Source: Aeoliella mucimassa
Lineage (GTDB): Bacteria > Planctomycetota > Planctomycetia > Pirellulales > Lacipirellulaceae
Length of the DNA: 64,000 bases
Direction: 5' to 3'
NCBI RefSeq assembly: GCF_007748035.1
Contig: NZ_CP036278.1
Span: 2,728,001 to 2,792,000, forward strand
Both the position numbers and the translations under genes were made by a program. The notes under the pieces are model-generated. The model worked only from the letters and a program-made list of their open reading frames with translations, was not told the DNA's origin and searched no databases. Below, piece by piece: positions 38,744-48,480 of this stretch; positions within the stretch are counted from its first letter, which is position 1; each line of letters begins with the position of its first letter.

Positions 38744-39616
38744 ATGGGCGACTTATTTACGGTGCTTGGAATCAGCCACTTTGCGATCCGTGAGTGGAAA
38801 GAACTAAAAATCGACCACCCCCTCGATGTGGTGGATCAGGCTACGGTTGGGCGGCTCTACTTGGCGCGTGAGGGTACGTGTCAGATACGCTCACATGGCG
38901 GTGCCCATGGAATTACTCTCGGACCGGATGAGATGGTCATGGTGGCAAAGGAAACACCGCATATCATTCGGCCCTATTCCTCTGAGGTACCGCATTCGAT
39001 CAACGGAAACGGGCATTCCCATGCTTATCCGGCTTTGGTCATGGTGCGGTTTCGTGCTTATGCGGCTGGCCCCGATCGTGATCTGACCGAAGGTGTCCAA
39101 CGCATTCCCCTGCCCCAGCCGGGGATTTCAACTGTTCGCGAGTTGCTGTTAGAAGAGCTTAAGCAGACTTCTGCGTACAGCGATGCCATGTGTCTAAGTG
39201 CCCTGCAACTGCTACTGGTGTACGCTTTGCAGCAGACGGGGGGATATGAGCAATTGCCAGGCGGCCAGCTGCAGAGCAATGGCAGCGGCGACCCCCGGCT
39301 CAGTCCATTGATTGCTGAGATTCGTTCGGATCCGGCAACCGATTGGAGCGTGGCCAAGATGGCTCGTCGGGCGTGCATGTCGCGATCGAGCTTTGCAGCC
39401 CGTTTTCGAAATGTGATGGGCCAGGCCCCGTTCGACTACGTGACGAGCGTCCGCATGGAATGGGCCTCGCAGCTACTGCAAGAAACCACACTTTCGGTAC
39501 AACAGATTGCCCATCGCGTGGGTTATGAATCGGAGTCGGCCTTTAGCACCGCGTACAAACGGCGGATGGGTAAGTCGCCTACTGCAAGCCGGCAGTGTGC
39601 TGAGGCCCGATGGTAG
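38744..39616 (+). CDS. AraC-family transcriptional regulator
   Basis: 290 residues. The N-terminal half is a cupin-like sensor (GGAHGITLGPDEMVMVAKETPHIIRP). The C-terminal ~100 residues hold two helix-turn-helix motifs: DWSVAKMARRACMSRSSFAARF and LSVQQIAHRVGYESESAFSTAY, ending KRRMGKSPTA, the AraC/XylS signature. The domain order resembles cupin-type AraC repressors or activators of small-molecule response genes. The ligand and target are unknown; it is divergent from sigma gene 37749 and convergent with the metalloprotease gene. Confidence 0.93.
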   Translation: MGDLFTVLGISHFAIREWKELKIDHPLDVVDQATVGRLYLAREGTCQIRSHGGAHGITLGPDEMVMVAKETPHIIRPYSSEVPHSINGNGHSHAYPALVMVRFRAYAAGPDRDLTEGVQRIPLPQPGISTVRELLLEELKQTSAYSDAMCLSALQLLLVYALQQTGGYEQLPGGQLQSNGSGDPRLSPLIAEIRSDPATDWSVAKMARRACMSRSSFAARFRNVMGQAPFDYVTSVRMEWASQLLQETTLSVQQIAHRVGYESESAFSTAYKRRMGKSPTASRQCAEARW

Positions 39617-39685
39617 CCGTTGTGTGGCAGTATCGGGTGTGATTCAAGCGATTCTGTTCGCTAACCGAAACCGCTTTGCCTCAAC

Positions 39686-39737
39686 AAAAAGAGCCCCCAG
39701 CTGCCGGGGGCCAGACACATTCCCGACAGCTGGGGGC
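39686..39737 (-). terminator. Intrinsic terminator of the PEP-CTERM metalloprotease gene
   Basis: GCCCCCAGCTGCCGGG (39693-39708) and CCCGACAGCTGGGGGC (39722-39737) form a 16-bp stem with one mismatch. Read on the minus strand it is followed by TCTTTTT, so it terminates the gene ending at 39764. It may act weakly for the AraC gene as well, but no T run follows it on the plus strand. Confidence 0.88.
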
Positions 39738-39763
39738 AGGCGAAGGTTGCTTTCGATTCTGTT

Positions 39764-41263
39764 TTAAAACGTTGCCGACTTGATCATCGCCAGAGAGGCT
39801 GCTGCGAAGCACAGCAGCAACATTCCACCAGCAGGTTCAGGCACGACGGTTGTATCTGTCATGCCACCTAGTCCGGTACTGGTTCCAAATTGCGACTTCC
39901 AGATGGAGTAGTCGAGAGCGTCGACGACATGGTCGCCATTGCCATCGGCTGCCAGGGTGGTACCCGTTGCACCAAATGAGTCGCGCCAGAGGGTGTAGTC
40001 GGCTAGATCGACGATGCCATCGCCATTGAAATCGCCCGACTCGATGAACAAGGCCAACCCGGAAAGCACGAGTTCATACAGTTGCACACTACTTGAGCTA
40101 CCGCTGATTTCGGCGTAATAGGTGCCAGCAGTGGTCAGGTCTAAGCCGATGATCTCTTCTGTGCTGCCGGCTGCGGTGTCGTTGGCAAGTTCCATCACGG
40201 TGGTTCCATTGCTGTCGAAGATCGTCAGCAAGAGATCGTTTCGCGAATTGGCATCGAAGGTCGATTGTTGCCCTCCTTCCACCCCCTGGCGGAACTCTCC
40301 CCCCAGGGGAGTAAGCAAGGCTTCCAGGGTCATCGGCTGGTCGATTGTAAAGGAGTAGACGTCGACGTCGGTCGCGTTGGAAATGCTAACGAAGTCGGTC
40401 TCGGTGGGATCGACTTCCTGACCACCAGTGGCATCGGATCCGATGGAGAGTTCTCCGCCATCGATCAAACTGCCGAGGGAGGTTGCCAAGGAGTAGGTAC
40501 CGTTGCCTTGGCCGTTGTTCGATTTCTCGTAGTAGTCTCCGTACAGGCCTTGCATGCCGCGAATGTCGTCGAGCTGTGGCCCGTCGATCGAAAGATCGAT
40601 TACTGGCTCCATGAGCAGTACTTCCGACGAGGATTCTACGTGGAGGAGTCCCAAGGCGTGCCCGACTTCGTGCATCACGGTGTTACGAAACGCCAGGTAG
40701 TTATCAGAGCTATCGGCGAAGAATGAGGCCTCGCCGGTATCGATCACCACGTCGCCGACTTCGGGGAGCCAGGCGTACGCAAGCGTGTTGTTGCTACCAT
40801 CGATATAACTGCCGGAGAAGCGAATATCGCCTCGCGTACCGAGGACTCCATCGTTGTAATATACTTCGCTTCCGGTATCGTTTGCTTCGTACTCAAAGGT
40901 AAGTCCCGAAACTTCGCCCCAGCGGCCGACGATGCTCTCAAAGAGTTCGAACCAAGGTCGTTCCGTCAGATCGGTGCTGGAAGAGGTAACGCCAAAGATG
41001 TCGTCCATGTACTCAATCAGGTCGCTGTCGCCTTCGCCGGGAATCGAAGTGCCATCGGGTACGATACTCCAGGAGAGCGTTGCCGGCGTACCGGACTCTC
41101 CAGCGCTTCCATAGGAAGTCGTCGACCAGCGTTCGTCTGGTACGTAGCCGAAGGCAAAGCTGGCAAACGTGATCGAACCAAGGAAGAAAGTGAACTGTAG
41201 TTTTGTAGCCACCGAGAACATTCCGCTACATCTCCGCTGCAAGATACGTCGCGGTGGGGTCAC
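39764..41263 (-). CDS. Metzincin-type metalloprotease with PEP-CTERM anchor
   Basis: 499 residues, or 485 from an inner Met at 41221 that precedes the signal peptide. The mature part shows a matrixin-like catalytic domain with [11 protein letters not shown] at 198-208, the HExxHxxGxxH/D zinc site variant, and downstream LLMEPVIDL in the position of the Met-turn. A beta-rich domain (pre-peptidase-like, [11 protein letters not shown]) and a dockerin-like segment ([26 protein letters not shown]) follow, then a PEP-CTERM tail ([20 protein letters not shown]). The protein should be exported and sorted to the surface by an exosortase not in this window. Confidence 0.88.
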   Translation of the reverse strand: MTPPRRILQRRCSGMFSVATKLQFTFFLGSITFASFAFGYVPDERWSTTSYGSAGESGTPATLSWSIVPDGTSIPGEGDSDLIEYMDDIFGVTSSSTDLTERPWFELFESIVGRWGEVSGLTFEYEANDTGSEVYYNDGVLGTRGDIRFSGSYIDGSNNTLAYAWLPEVGDVVIDTGEASFFADSSDNYLAFRNTVMHEVGHALGLLHVESSSEVLLMEPVIDLSIDGPQLDDIRGMQGLYGDYYEKSNNGQGNGTYSLATSLGSLIDGGELSIGSDATGGQEVDPTETDFVSISNATDVDVYSFTIDQPMTLEALLTPLGGEFRQGVEGGQQSTFDANSRNDLLLTIFDSNGTTVMELANDTAAGSTEEIIGLDLTTAGTYYAEISGSSSSVQLYELVLSGLALFIESGDFNGDGIVDLADYTLWRDSFGATGTTLAADGNGDHVVDALDYSIWKSQFGTSTGLGGMTDTTVVPEPAGGMLLLCFAAASLAMIKSATF

Positions 41264-41341
41264 TGCCGCTGCTCTCCACCGAACTGCTGGCTAGTGCCCC
41301 ACCGCTAACGCCTCGGGGTAAAATGTTTGTTTACGCCAACG

Positions 41342-42184
41342 CTAACTCGACTTGCGACGTGCTGCCCGGGAGATCCCCAGTAAACACATCGCGCCGGCGA
41401 TAGCCGTGAAGTAGCTGGCCGGTTCGGGAACTACATGGGCGGGGGCCGCCTCGTAAGGGCTGGTGGCCGCCACGGCGGATACGATTGCTGATTCTTCAGA
41501 ACCAGTATCGTCCGAATCACTGGTATCAGTCGAGGTGTCGTCGCTCGAAGTACCTCCAGCGGCGAGCATTTCGTCCAGGTAGGTTCCGATTTCGTCAGCA
41601 AAGGTAGTGTAAGTTGCTAGGTTATCGTTCAGGGTTGTTTGAGTATTTGTTAAGGTCTCTATTTGTTCCGTGATCCTCTCCTGGGCCGCGGTTAACCGTT
41701 CGATGATTCTCTCGAGCGTATCCTCCGAGAGTTCCGTATTCGCTTCATACTCCGTTAATAAATCGGTGTAGTAGGTGAGATCCTCATTGGCGATACCTAG
41801 GACGTCGTCGAGTCTCTCGATGGATCGCTCCACGCTACTAAGAAACAAGTCGTAGTTGACCACCAACCACTCCATATTATCAAGTATTTCGGAGTAGTCA
41901 TCAGTCGTGTAATAATCATCTATTTCGGTGAGATCGGTCTCGTATTGTTCCACCAGGGTATCGAAGATCGACTCGTACTTGGTTTGGGGTTCATCGACAT
42001 GCACGATGTCGAAGCCAAAGGTGCCGCCGACGCCAAAGTCGCCGTGGTGCGAGCGGCCCCCAAGGTTCACAAATCCACCTCCACCGCCGCTGCGACCGCC
42101 AAACGAATTGTGCGACATGCGATGAGCTTCGGCTGTGCTTGCAAGCAGGGAGATACTTGCGATCATAATCAAGGTTTGTAGCAT
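41342..42184 (-). CDS. PEP-CTERM protein with long coiled coil
   Basis: 280 residues with a signal peptide (IMIASISLLASTAEAHRM). A Gly-rich segment (GGRSGGGGGFVNLGG) is followed by ~150 residues of Glu/Leu/Thr-rich helix with heptad spacing (for example LERIIERLTAAQERI), probably a coiled coil. A Thr/Asp/Ser linker leads to the PEP-CTERM tail (VPEPASYFTAIAGAMCLLG, RAARRKSS). It probably forms a surface fibre or spacer. No family recognised. It lies 78 bases from the metalloprotease gene on the same strand. Confidence 0.82.
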   Translation of the reverse strand: MLQTLIMIASISLLASTAEAHRMSHNSFGGRSGGGGGFVNLGGRSHHGDFGVGGTFGFDIVHVDEPQTKYESIFDTLVEQYETDLTEIDDYYTTDDYSEILDNMEWLVVNYDLFLSSVERSIERLDDVLGIANEDLTYYTDLLTEYEANTELSEDTLERIIERLTAAQERITEQIETLTNTQTTLNDNLATYTTFADEIGTYLDEMLAAGGTSSDDTSTDTSDSDDTGSEESAIVSAVAATSPYEAAPAHVVPEPASYFTAIAGAMCLLGISRAARRKSS

Positions 42185-42230
42185 GGTAGGTGCCTCTTCC
42201 AGGGATTTAGTTTAGTTGGTTCGATGTCAA

Positions 42231-43313
42231 CTAGCGGAACGAGAATCCGCCGCCGCGACCGCCATGACCTCCGCGGCTGCCACCCATATCGTGCCCATGT
42301 CCGTGTTGACCGTGACCACCATGGCCAAAGCGCCCCGTGAATTGCTCGCCGGGAGTGAGCGAGGTGTCGCCCTCTACGACGGCGTCGTCTGAAACGATGA
42401 ACGAATCACCTTCGTTCAGGCTGGTAACGTTCAGGTCGCCCTCGATCGATCCATCGTGTGTAAACGTGTTGATTCCGTCGCCAAACTTGGCGAAAACGGA
42501 GTCGGCAATGGCGGCAGTGCTGGTGATTTCGACCGTATCGTTGTCGTCGCCACCGGTGATGTCGACCTTGCCGTCGATGGCTCCAGAGATGGTCGTGTAG
42601 TTGTCCCCCTCGCCGAGAGAGAGTTTCACGCTCTCAGCCAGGATGGCGGCTTCCGAGATCGTGACGGTATCCGCTCCATCGCGTGCGGTGACTTCCAGTC
42701 GGCCATCTATTTCACCGGCTACCGAGAAGGAGTTGTCGCCATCGCCCAGGTTGGCCGAAATATTACGAGTAATCAGGGCTTCTTCGGTAATCGCAATCAG
42801 ATCGTTGTCGTCGCCGCCTTTGATAGTCAGGCTGGCTACCTCGCCCGAGATCGTCACATCGTTGGCCCCGTCGCCTAAGGAAAGCTTGGCCTGGGATTCA
42901 ATGATGGTATCCAGCAGCAGACTGTCGGCATCGTCGCCACCGCGGTAGGTAAGGCGATAGATCGAGCCTCCGGTAATCTCCAGCACGTTGTTTCCGTCGC
43001 CCAGATCCGAGTAGATCCGATCCACAATTTCGTCGCCAAGGTCCAAGAGAACCGTATCGTCGACTGCCGAAACGGACTCTTCAAGTTGAATGTAGATGTC
43101 GTCGTCGACGTCGGTGAGGTCAGCGACAACGATGCCGTCGTCACTTACTGTGTAGGCACCGTCGCCGATGGCGACGACTTCAACCACGCCATCCGCATCG
43201 CCTTCGACGATTAGGTCGCCATCGACCACAGAGGCCGATACGGTGAGGCAAATGCGATCTTCCAGCCGTTCTGACTTGCCAACCCTACTGCGTTGCATGT
43301 TCGGTCTCTCCAA
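42231..43313 (-). CDS. Repetitive beta-helix-like protein with LEPR-XLL-type N-terminus
   Basis: 360 residues. The N-terminus has KSERLEDRICLTVSA, like the LEPR-XLL motif found on many large planctomycete exoproteins. Then follow about seven repeats of ~30 residues built on LGDGxN..ISG.xxG.L.I.GGDDND.V.I, expected to form a parallel beta-helix or roll with acidic, possibly Ca2+-binding turns. The C-terminus is rich in Gly and His (GHGGHGQHGHGHDMGG), which could bind metal. No classical signal peptide is visible, and there is no PEP-CTERM tail. It follows the coiled-coil gene by 46 bases in the same direction. Confidence 0.75.
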   Translation of the reverse strand: MERPNMQRSRVGKSERLEDRICLTVSASVVDGDLIVEGDADGVVEVVAIGDGAYTVSDDGIVVADLTDVDDDIYIQLEESVSAVDDTVLLDLGDEIVDRIYSDLGDGNNVLEITGGSIYRLTYRGGDDADSLLLDTIIESQAKLSLGDGANDVTISGEVASLTIKGGDDNDLIAITEEALITRNISANLGDGDNSFSVAGEIDGRLEVTARDGADTVTISEAAILAESVKLSLGEGDNYTTISGAIDGKVDITGGDDNDTVEITSTAAIADSVFAKFGDGINTFTHDGSIEGDLNVTSLNEGDSFIVSDDAVVEGDTSLTPGEQFTGRFGHGGHGQHGHGHDMGGSRGGHGGRGGGFSFR

Positions 43314-43673
43314 TTTTCAATCTGGGAATGAATGAAGGGGTGTTCGGGGGCTAGCTGCCTAAGTGCCGAACTGCCTCCTTGACTGGTATGAGAGACCGAG
43401 GTCTGGAGGAACGCGCCACACAAAAGTTGAAATGCGAAGATGGGGGATTTGCTGGTGGGGAATAGAATCTGAAAAACTGGCCATGCGGCTTGCCGCGTAA
43501 TCGGCGGCCGCTTCATTTGTTTTGGCACCCGGAACAAGAAGCTCACGCATGTACGTATAGACCGACAGGGGGACAGACGACATCACGAACAGGACGGCCA
43601 CCGCTTATCGATACCTGGATTCGCAACTTTTGATGGATCCCTTTTGAAGAGCCCCCCTATTGAATAGATCGCA
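43314..43673. other. Divergent intergenic region
   Basis: 360 bases between the beta-helix gene (-) and the ECF sigma gene (+). No gene recognised. It should hold the promoters of the surface-protein operon (39764-43313) and of the sigma/kinase operon (43674-48243), which suggests that they may be coregulated. Confidence 0.5.
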
Positions 43674-44294
43674 ATGACCAGCTTCAACACCCTTTTCGAT
43701 CACGCCCGCGATGGCAATATCTCGAGTATTGGGACTCTGTTGCACCATTACCGCAACTACTTAGCGGTATTGGCTTCCACGCAACTCGAGCCCCGCCTGC
43801 TACCACGAGTGAGTCCGTCGGATGTGGTTCAGGAAACGTTGCTCAGAGCCCATAAGAACTTTGGGCAGTTTCGCGGCAGCAGCGAGCCGGAACTCTTGGC
43901 ATGGCTGCGGCAAATTCTGGTGAATAATCTGGCCACGTTCATCGAACAGCATATGCTTGCCGCCCGGCGCGATGTTCGCCGTGAACGCTCGCTGGAGCGA
44001 CTAGGCGCATCGCTTGAGCATTCGACAATTCAGTTGGCACGCATGCTGCCGGCCAAGGGAAAGACGCCAAGCGTCTTGGTGCAGCAGCAAGAAGAAGCCG
44101 TGCGTTTGGCCGATCGTCTAGCGCAGTTGCCCGAGGATTATTGCCGCGTGCTCGTATTGCGAAACCTGCAAGAACTCCCCTTCGAACAAGTCGCCCAACG
44201 CATGGGACGTTCGGTCGGGGCTTCGCGAATGCTTTGGTTGCGGGCCATTGATCGACTACGAACGATTTACGACGAAGAAGCCAGCCATGCCTGA
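43674..44294 (+). CDS. ECF sigma factor
   Basis: 206 residues. Region 2 includes PRVSPSDVVQETLLRAHKNF and LAWLRQILVNNLATF; region 4 includes VLRNLQELPFEQVAQRMGRSVGASRMLWLRAIDRL, an HTH. This is the planctomycete type with a long linker between regions 2 and 4. Its last 8 bases overlap the kinase start (ATG 44287), so they are translationally coupled. Confidence 0.92.
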   Translation: MTSFNTLFDHARDGNISSIGTLLHHYRNYLAVLASTQLEPRLLPRVSPSDVVQETLLRAHKNFGQFRGSSEPELLAWLRQILVNNLATFIEQHMLAARRDVRRERSLERLGASLEHSTIQLARMLPAKGKTPSVLVQQQEEAVRLADRLAQLPEDYCRVLVLRNLQELPFEQVAQRMGRSVGASRMLWLRAIDRLRTIYDEEASHA

Positions 44295-47037
44295 TTCAGG
44301 GCACACTTCCACCATCGAGAGCGAACTGTCGGAGCAGCAGCAGGAGCGGCTTGCGCAAATTCTCGATACGTACCTGCAGGGCATCGAACGGGGCGAACCG
44401 ATGTCGCCCGAGCAACTGCTGGAGCAGCATCCGGAAGAGGCATCGTATCTTCGAGGATACCTGAGTGGACTCAAATTGTTCCATCAGGCGGCTGCGGCTC
44501 CTGCAACCGAAGCTGCCACTCGATTTCATCCCGAAATTCTTGGTTCTCAAGACACCATTGGCGACTTCCGCCTCATCCGCATACTTGGTCGAGGCGGCAT
44601 GGGGGTTGTTTACGAAGCGTGGCAATGCTCCTTGCAGCGCAAGGTGGCCCTGAAAGTGTTGCCATTTACCGGCAACGACGATTCGGTAGAGATTCGCCGC
44701 TTCAAGAACGAAGCTCAGGCAGCCGCAAATATTGCTCACCCTCACATCGTTCCCGTGTTCTCGATCGGTGAAGAAGCAGGCATTCACTTCTATACGATGC
44801 GACTGATCGAAGGGCCATCGCTAGCTTCGCTACTCGATCACCTTAGGGTTGAAACCATTGCCTGCCACGGCGAAACAACCGCCGTGGAATTACCGGCAGA
44901 TTACGACAATTGCGACCACGACGTCGATCGTCAGCAGCGAGATACAGAGCTGGCGATCGTAGGACTTAATCCGAGTGACCGGTTGAGTGATCGCTTGCGG
45001 TCGGTTGCTCGCCTGGGAGCCGAGGCTGCCGATGCGTTGCACGCGGCTCACGAATGCGGCATCGTCCATCGCGACGTCAAACCGTCGAACTTGCTCATCT
45101 CCAACGATGGCAAACTCTGGATTACCGACTTCGGCCTGGCTCGCTGCCGAGATCGAGACTGCAACACGCAAACTGGCGATATCATCGGCACCATGCGTTA
45201 CATGAGTCCCGAGCAGGCGCGAGGTCAAGGCGACTTGGTAGACCATCGTACCGATATCTACTCGTTGGGGGTCACGCTTTACGAACTGGCCACGCTCAAC
45301 CATCCCTGCCCAGAAGTGGCTAATCCACAATGGATCATCGACGGTCGCCGCCCTGTCGCTAAACCACTGCGAAGCTGGAATAAGCATATTCCTCGTGATT
45401 TCGAGACGATCGTCATGAAGGCGATCTCCGACGAACCGGGCGATCGCTACCGCACAGCACTGGAATTCGCCGAAGATCTGCGGCGTTTCGAGGAGGGGAT
45501 GCCGATCAAGGCGTCGCCTCCTAGTCTGCTGAACCGAGCCTCGAAATGGGCTCGTCGACATCAACGCCTCGCGACCGCTGCAGCGATGTTGATAGCACTA
45601 TTGTTCGCTGGTCAAAGCTTCAACAACCTGTTGCTGGCCAACAAGAACGCGGAAATTGCCAGCAAGAATGTTGCGATCGATCAGGCGCTGGTGAGCTCGG
45701 AGCAAAACTTGCGGCAAGCGCTGGAAGTGCTCGACCGGTTTGGAGCCCGCACTGTTGATCAATTGGCGGCGATTCCCGGTGCCGAAGGCCTACGTTTCGA
45801 GTTGCTCAAGGATAGTTTGGACTACTACAACCAGTTTGAGGGACAGGTCGATCCCACCTCGCCGACGTTCGACAATATTGCTCGCGCCTATAGCAATATG
45901 GGAATGCTTAGTGAGCGTCTCGGCGAGACGGAAGTGGCACTCACTCGCTATTCAACCGCTCGTCAGCTATGGCAGCAAAAGCTTGCTGCCGATGGAAATG
46001 CCCCGGATTCTGTACTGCAACTCGCCAAGGTGTGCAATCGGCTAGCGCTTCTGTTGATCCAAGAGTCCCGCCTGGACGAGGCCGACAGCTCCCTTCGCCA
46101 GGCAGAGCAAACGCTCGCCACCAAACCAATTGATCAGGCGAAGGTCCCTAGCAACCTCGTTCAACTTGCGGTTACGAAGAACAATCGAGGGTTGTGGTAC
46201 AAGGCCAAGGGCAACATTTCGCAAGCGATCGATTGCTTCGAGCAATCGATTCACGTGCTCAATCACCCTCAGATAGAGCAATCAAATGATGAAGATGAAT
46301 TGCGGTGTTTAGCAGCCAGCTACAACAACCTGGCATCGCTTGGTAGCGAGGTCGAATTCGATCAAGCAAGGCGAGCCTATGCTTGGGCGATTGATATCCA
46401 GCGGAAATTGGTGGCACTGGCACCGACGAATCGACTCTATCAGGGAGAGCTGGCACGTACCTATAGTAATCTTGGCTACTTCTTAGCGCAGCATCAGCAT
46501 TGGGGCGATGCCAAGCATTCGTTTCGCAACGCGATTAGCATTCAGCAGTTACTAGTTCAAGCATCGCCTGCAGCGATCAGCTATCGTCGCGATTGGGCGA
46601 TAAGCTACAACAACCTGGGGATGACTCAAGCAAGGGTAGGCGAGTATCAGCAAGCACTCGAATCGTTTGAGCAGGCCTACAAGATAGAGAAGATGCTGTT
46701 GAACGTTGTGGAGCAAGATCCAAAACTGTTGAGCGATTTGGGAAGCGTGTGTAACAATCTCGGCCTGTTGTTCCAGGAGCAGCACGACTTTCAACGTGCC
46801 GAAACCGCGTATGCCGAAGCACTACGCTATCAGCGAAATGCCAGTTTGCAGGTTCCCGGTAGTTCGTCTTACCGCGAGTTGGTGGAGAATCACGCAGACA
46901 ACTATGTTCATTGTCTTTTAAGCCAAGACAAAGCAGCCGAAGCGGATAAACTAATAGATGAGCAACAAGCTTGGGGAACGTCTCAAGTTGCAGCTGCGAA
47001 GTCTCGCCCCGCAGGAAGCGGTGTCGGAAAGCCTTAG
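44287..47037 (+). CDS. Ser/Thr protein kinase with TPR repeats
   Basis: 916 residues from ATG 44287, which overlaps the sigma gene by 8 bp. An N-terminal 95-residue helical segment is followed by the kinase domain with GRGGMGVVYEAW at 101-106, VALKVLPF, HRDVKPSNLLI, DFGLARC and MSPEQARGQ. A membrane helix (LATAAAMLIALLFAGQSF) separates it from a ~450-residue TPR domain with repeats such as YNNLGMTQARVGEYQQALESF. TPR parts probably face the periplasm and bind protein or peptide ligands. Followed by the LEPR-XLL-type gene at 47059, so sigma, kinase and exoprotein may form one signalling unit. Confidence 0.94.
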   Translation: MPDSGHTSTIESELSEQQQERLAQILDTYLQGIERGEPMSPEQLLEQHPEEASYLRGYLSGLKLFHQAAAAPATEAATRFHPEILGSQDTIGDFRLIRILGRGGMGVVYEAWQCSLQRKVALKVLPFTGNDDSVEIRRFKNEAQAAANIAHPHIVPVFSIGEEAGIHFYTMRLIEGPSLASLLDHLRVETIACHGETTAVELPADYDNCDHDVDRQQRDTELAIVGLNPSDRLSDRLRSVARLGAEAADALHAAHECGIVHRDVKPSNLLISNDGKLWITDFGLARCRDRDCNTQTGDIIGTMRYMSPEQARGQGDLVDHRTDIYSLGVTLYELATLNHPCPEVANPQWIIDGRRPVAKPLRSWNKHIPRDFETIVMKAISDEPGDRYRTALEFAEDLRRFEEGMPIKASPPSLLNRASKWARRHQRLATAAAMLIALLFAGQSFNNLLLANKNAEIASKNVAIDQALVSSEQNLRQALEVLDRFGARTVDQLAAIPGAEGLRFELLKDSLDYYNQFEGQVDPTSPTFDNIARAYSNMGMLSERLGETEVALTRYSTARQLWQQKLAADGNAPDSVLQLAKVCNRLALLLIQESRLDEADSSLRQAEQTLATKPIDQAKVPSNLVQLAVTKNNRGLWYKAKGNISQAIDCFEQSIHVLNHPQIEQSNDEDELRCLAASYNNLASLGSEVEFDQARRAYAWAIDIQRKLVALAPTNRLYQGELARTYSNLGYFLAQHQHWGDAKHSFRNAISIQQLLVQASPAAISYRRDWAISYNNLGMTQARVGEYQQALESFEQAYKIEKMLLNVVEQDPKLLSDLGSVCNNLGLLFQEQHDFQRAETAYAEALRYQRNASLQVPGSSSYRELVENHADNYVHCLLSQDKAAEADKLIDEQQAWGTSQVAAAKSRPAGSGVGKP

Positions 47038-47058
47038 AAGTCGCAAGACGGAGGATAC

Positions 47059-48243
47059 GTGGTGTCCAAGCCAAATAGAACTCGCAACTTCGAGAAACTC
47101 GAGAGCCGTGTCGCGCTGTCGGCGGTTCCCCTGTCGATGCCTGACTTCTCCGATATGGTAAATGGCCGAGTGGCATTGCACGAGTACTCGCGCCCTGACC
47201 ACCACAACGGAAATATGCCCACCCACGGGCATATCGAATCCAGTAGTTGGCTGATCAGCGATACCTCGCAAGCCGATTTCGAGACAAGTCGCTTGCAAGC
47301 CAAGGCGACGATCACCTATCTGGTTTCAACTTTTGACGCTTCTCATCTCGAAACGATCAAGCAAGTCGTAAAGTCGGAGATTGCAGCACCACTAGCGGCT
47401 ACCAGCCCTGAGTCTTCGGAGTCAAATGCGTCGAACATCATGGATGTATCGCCTCCTCTGGCGGCCACCTCCGAGCCCAACTCGCTGGCGACGGTACTCG
47501 ATGGATTCGCTGGTAACGAGGGGGGTGGATTCTTCAATAATAGCGTTTCGTATGTTTTTGCCCCTTCGGAATCGCAAGATACCACCTCCGACATTGCGGA
47601 GAGCGATCTGGTGGAAGAATCCACTTCGCTGCAACGTAGTGGGAGTGACGTGGCTGATAAGCTACTTGCCGATTACCGGTTACAAGAGGTCACCGAGCGA
47701 GACGTACTGGAAGAGACCTTTGCCGAGCTCGGCGAGGATGGAGATGAGTCGGACAATGTGGCCGACAACGCCGATTGGCTCAGTCCGCTGGAAAAATGGC
47801 ATCGCGAACAGATCTTGATCGATGAAGTGCTGTCGGGGTTGGATAATCCGGCCGATCACGATGCGGAAGAACGGACAGCCGAAACTCAAGCTGAAGAGGC
47901 TTCGCGTTACGATCGAACAGCCGACCAACATGAATCTCACGTGGAAGAGAAGTGGCAGGAGGCGAACGAATCGACCACCGGCAGCCTGCTGGTTTCGAAC
48001 ATGGTGCTCATCGCAGCGACCGGCGATCCCAATTTCGTTAGCACGGATCTGATCACTTCGGTAGAAACAGCCACTTCTACTGCTGTGGTGCACAGCGAGG
48101 CCGATTGGCCGATCGGCGTGGTGCAATGCATCGAGGTAGGCGGCCCGATGCAACCGGTGAGAGTCGATGTGGCAACTCCTATCTGGAACACCGCGCCCGA
48201 TGGTAAATCGACCGTCGCCCAAGCGAGCGTGCCAGCGCTGTAG
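47059..48243 (+). CDS. Hypothetical protein with LEPR-XLL-type N-terminus
   Basis: 394 residues starting at GTG 47059, or the adjacent GTG 47062, with GGAGG just upstream. The N-terminus RNFEKLESRVALSA matches the LEPR-XLL motif. The rest is acidic and low in structure (rich in Ser, Glu, Asp, Ala; for example SDLVEESTSLQRSGSD), with no family recognised. It lies 21 bases after the kinase stop, so it is likely cotranscribed and could be a substrate, partner or target of the kinase (inference from position only). Confidence 0.65.
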   Translation: MVSKPNRTRNFEKLESRVALSAVPLSMPDFSDMVNGRVALHEYSRPDHHNGNMPTHGHIESSSWLISDTSQADFETSRLQAKATITYLVSTFDASHLETIKQVVKSEIAAPLAATSPESSESNASNIMDVSPPLAATSEPNSLATVLDGFAGNEGGGFFNNSVSYVFAPSESQDTTSDIAESDLVEESTSLQRSGSDVADKLLADYRLQEVTERDVLEETFAELGEDGDESDNVADNADWLSPLEKWHREQILIDEVLSGLDNPADHDAEERTAETQAEEASRYDRTADQHESHVEEKWQEANESTTGSLLVSNMVLIAATGDPNFVSTDLITSVETATSTAVVHSEADWPIGVVQCIEVGGPMQPVRVDVATPIWNTAPDGKSTVAQASVPAL

Positions 48244-48480
48244 GGGAATTTCGCGTCCTGCCCAGCCTTGTTTTACCGTTGGCGATCTCAAAAGTGTGGT
48301 TCGTCCAGAAAAACTGGCACTCTTAGGGGAAGATCTTCGCATTAGTTTCATGGAGTCGCAACTCACAGCGACTTCTTGACAACACTCAAGGCACGGGGCG
48401 AAAGTGGTCCCAAGCGAGTGAAAGCGGATCATAGCGGTTCGATAGGCTCGAACCATTCCCTAAGAGGAACTGGAAAAACC

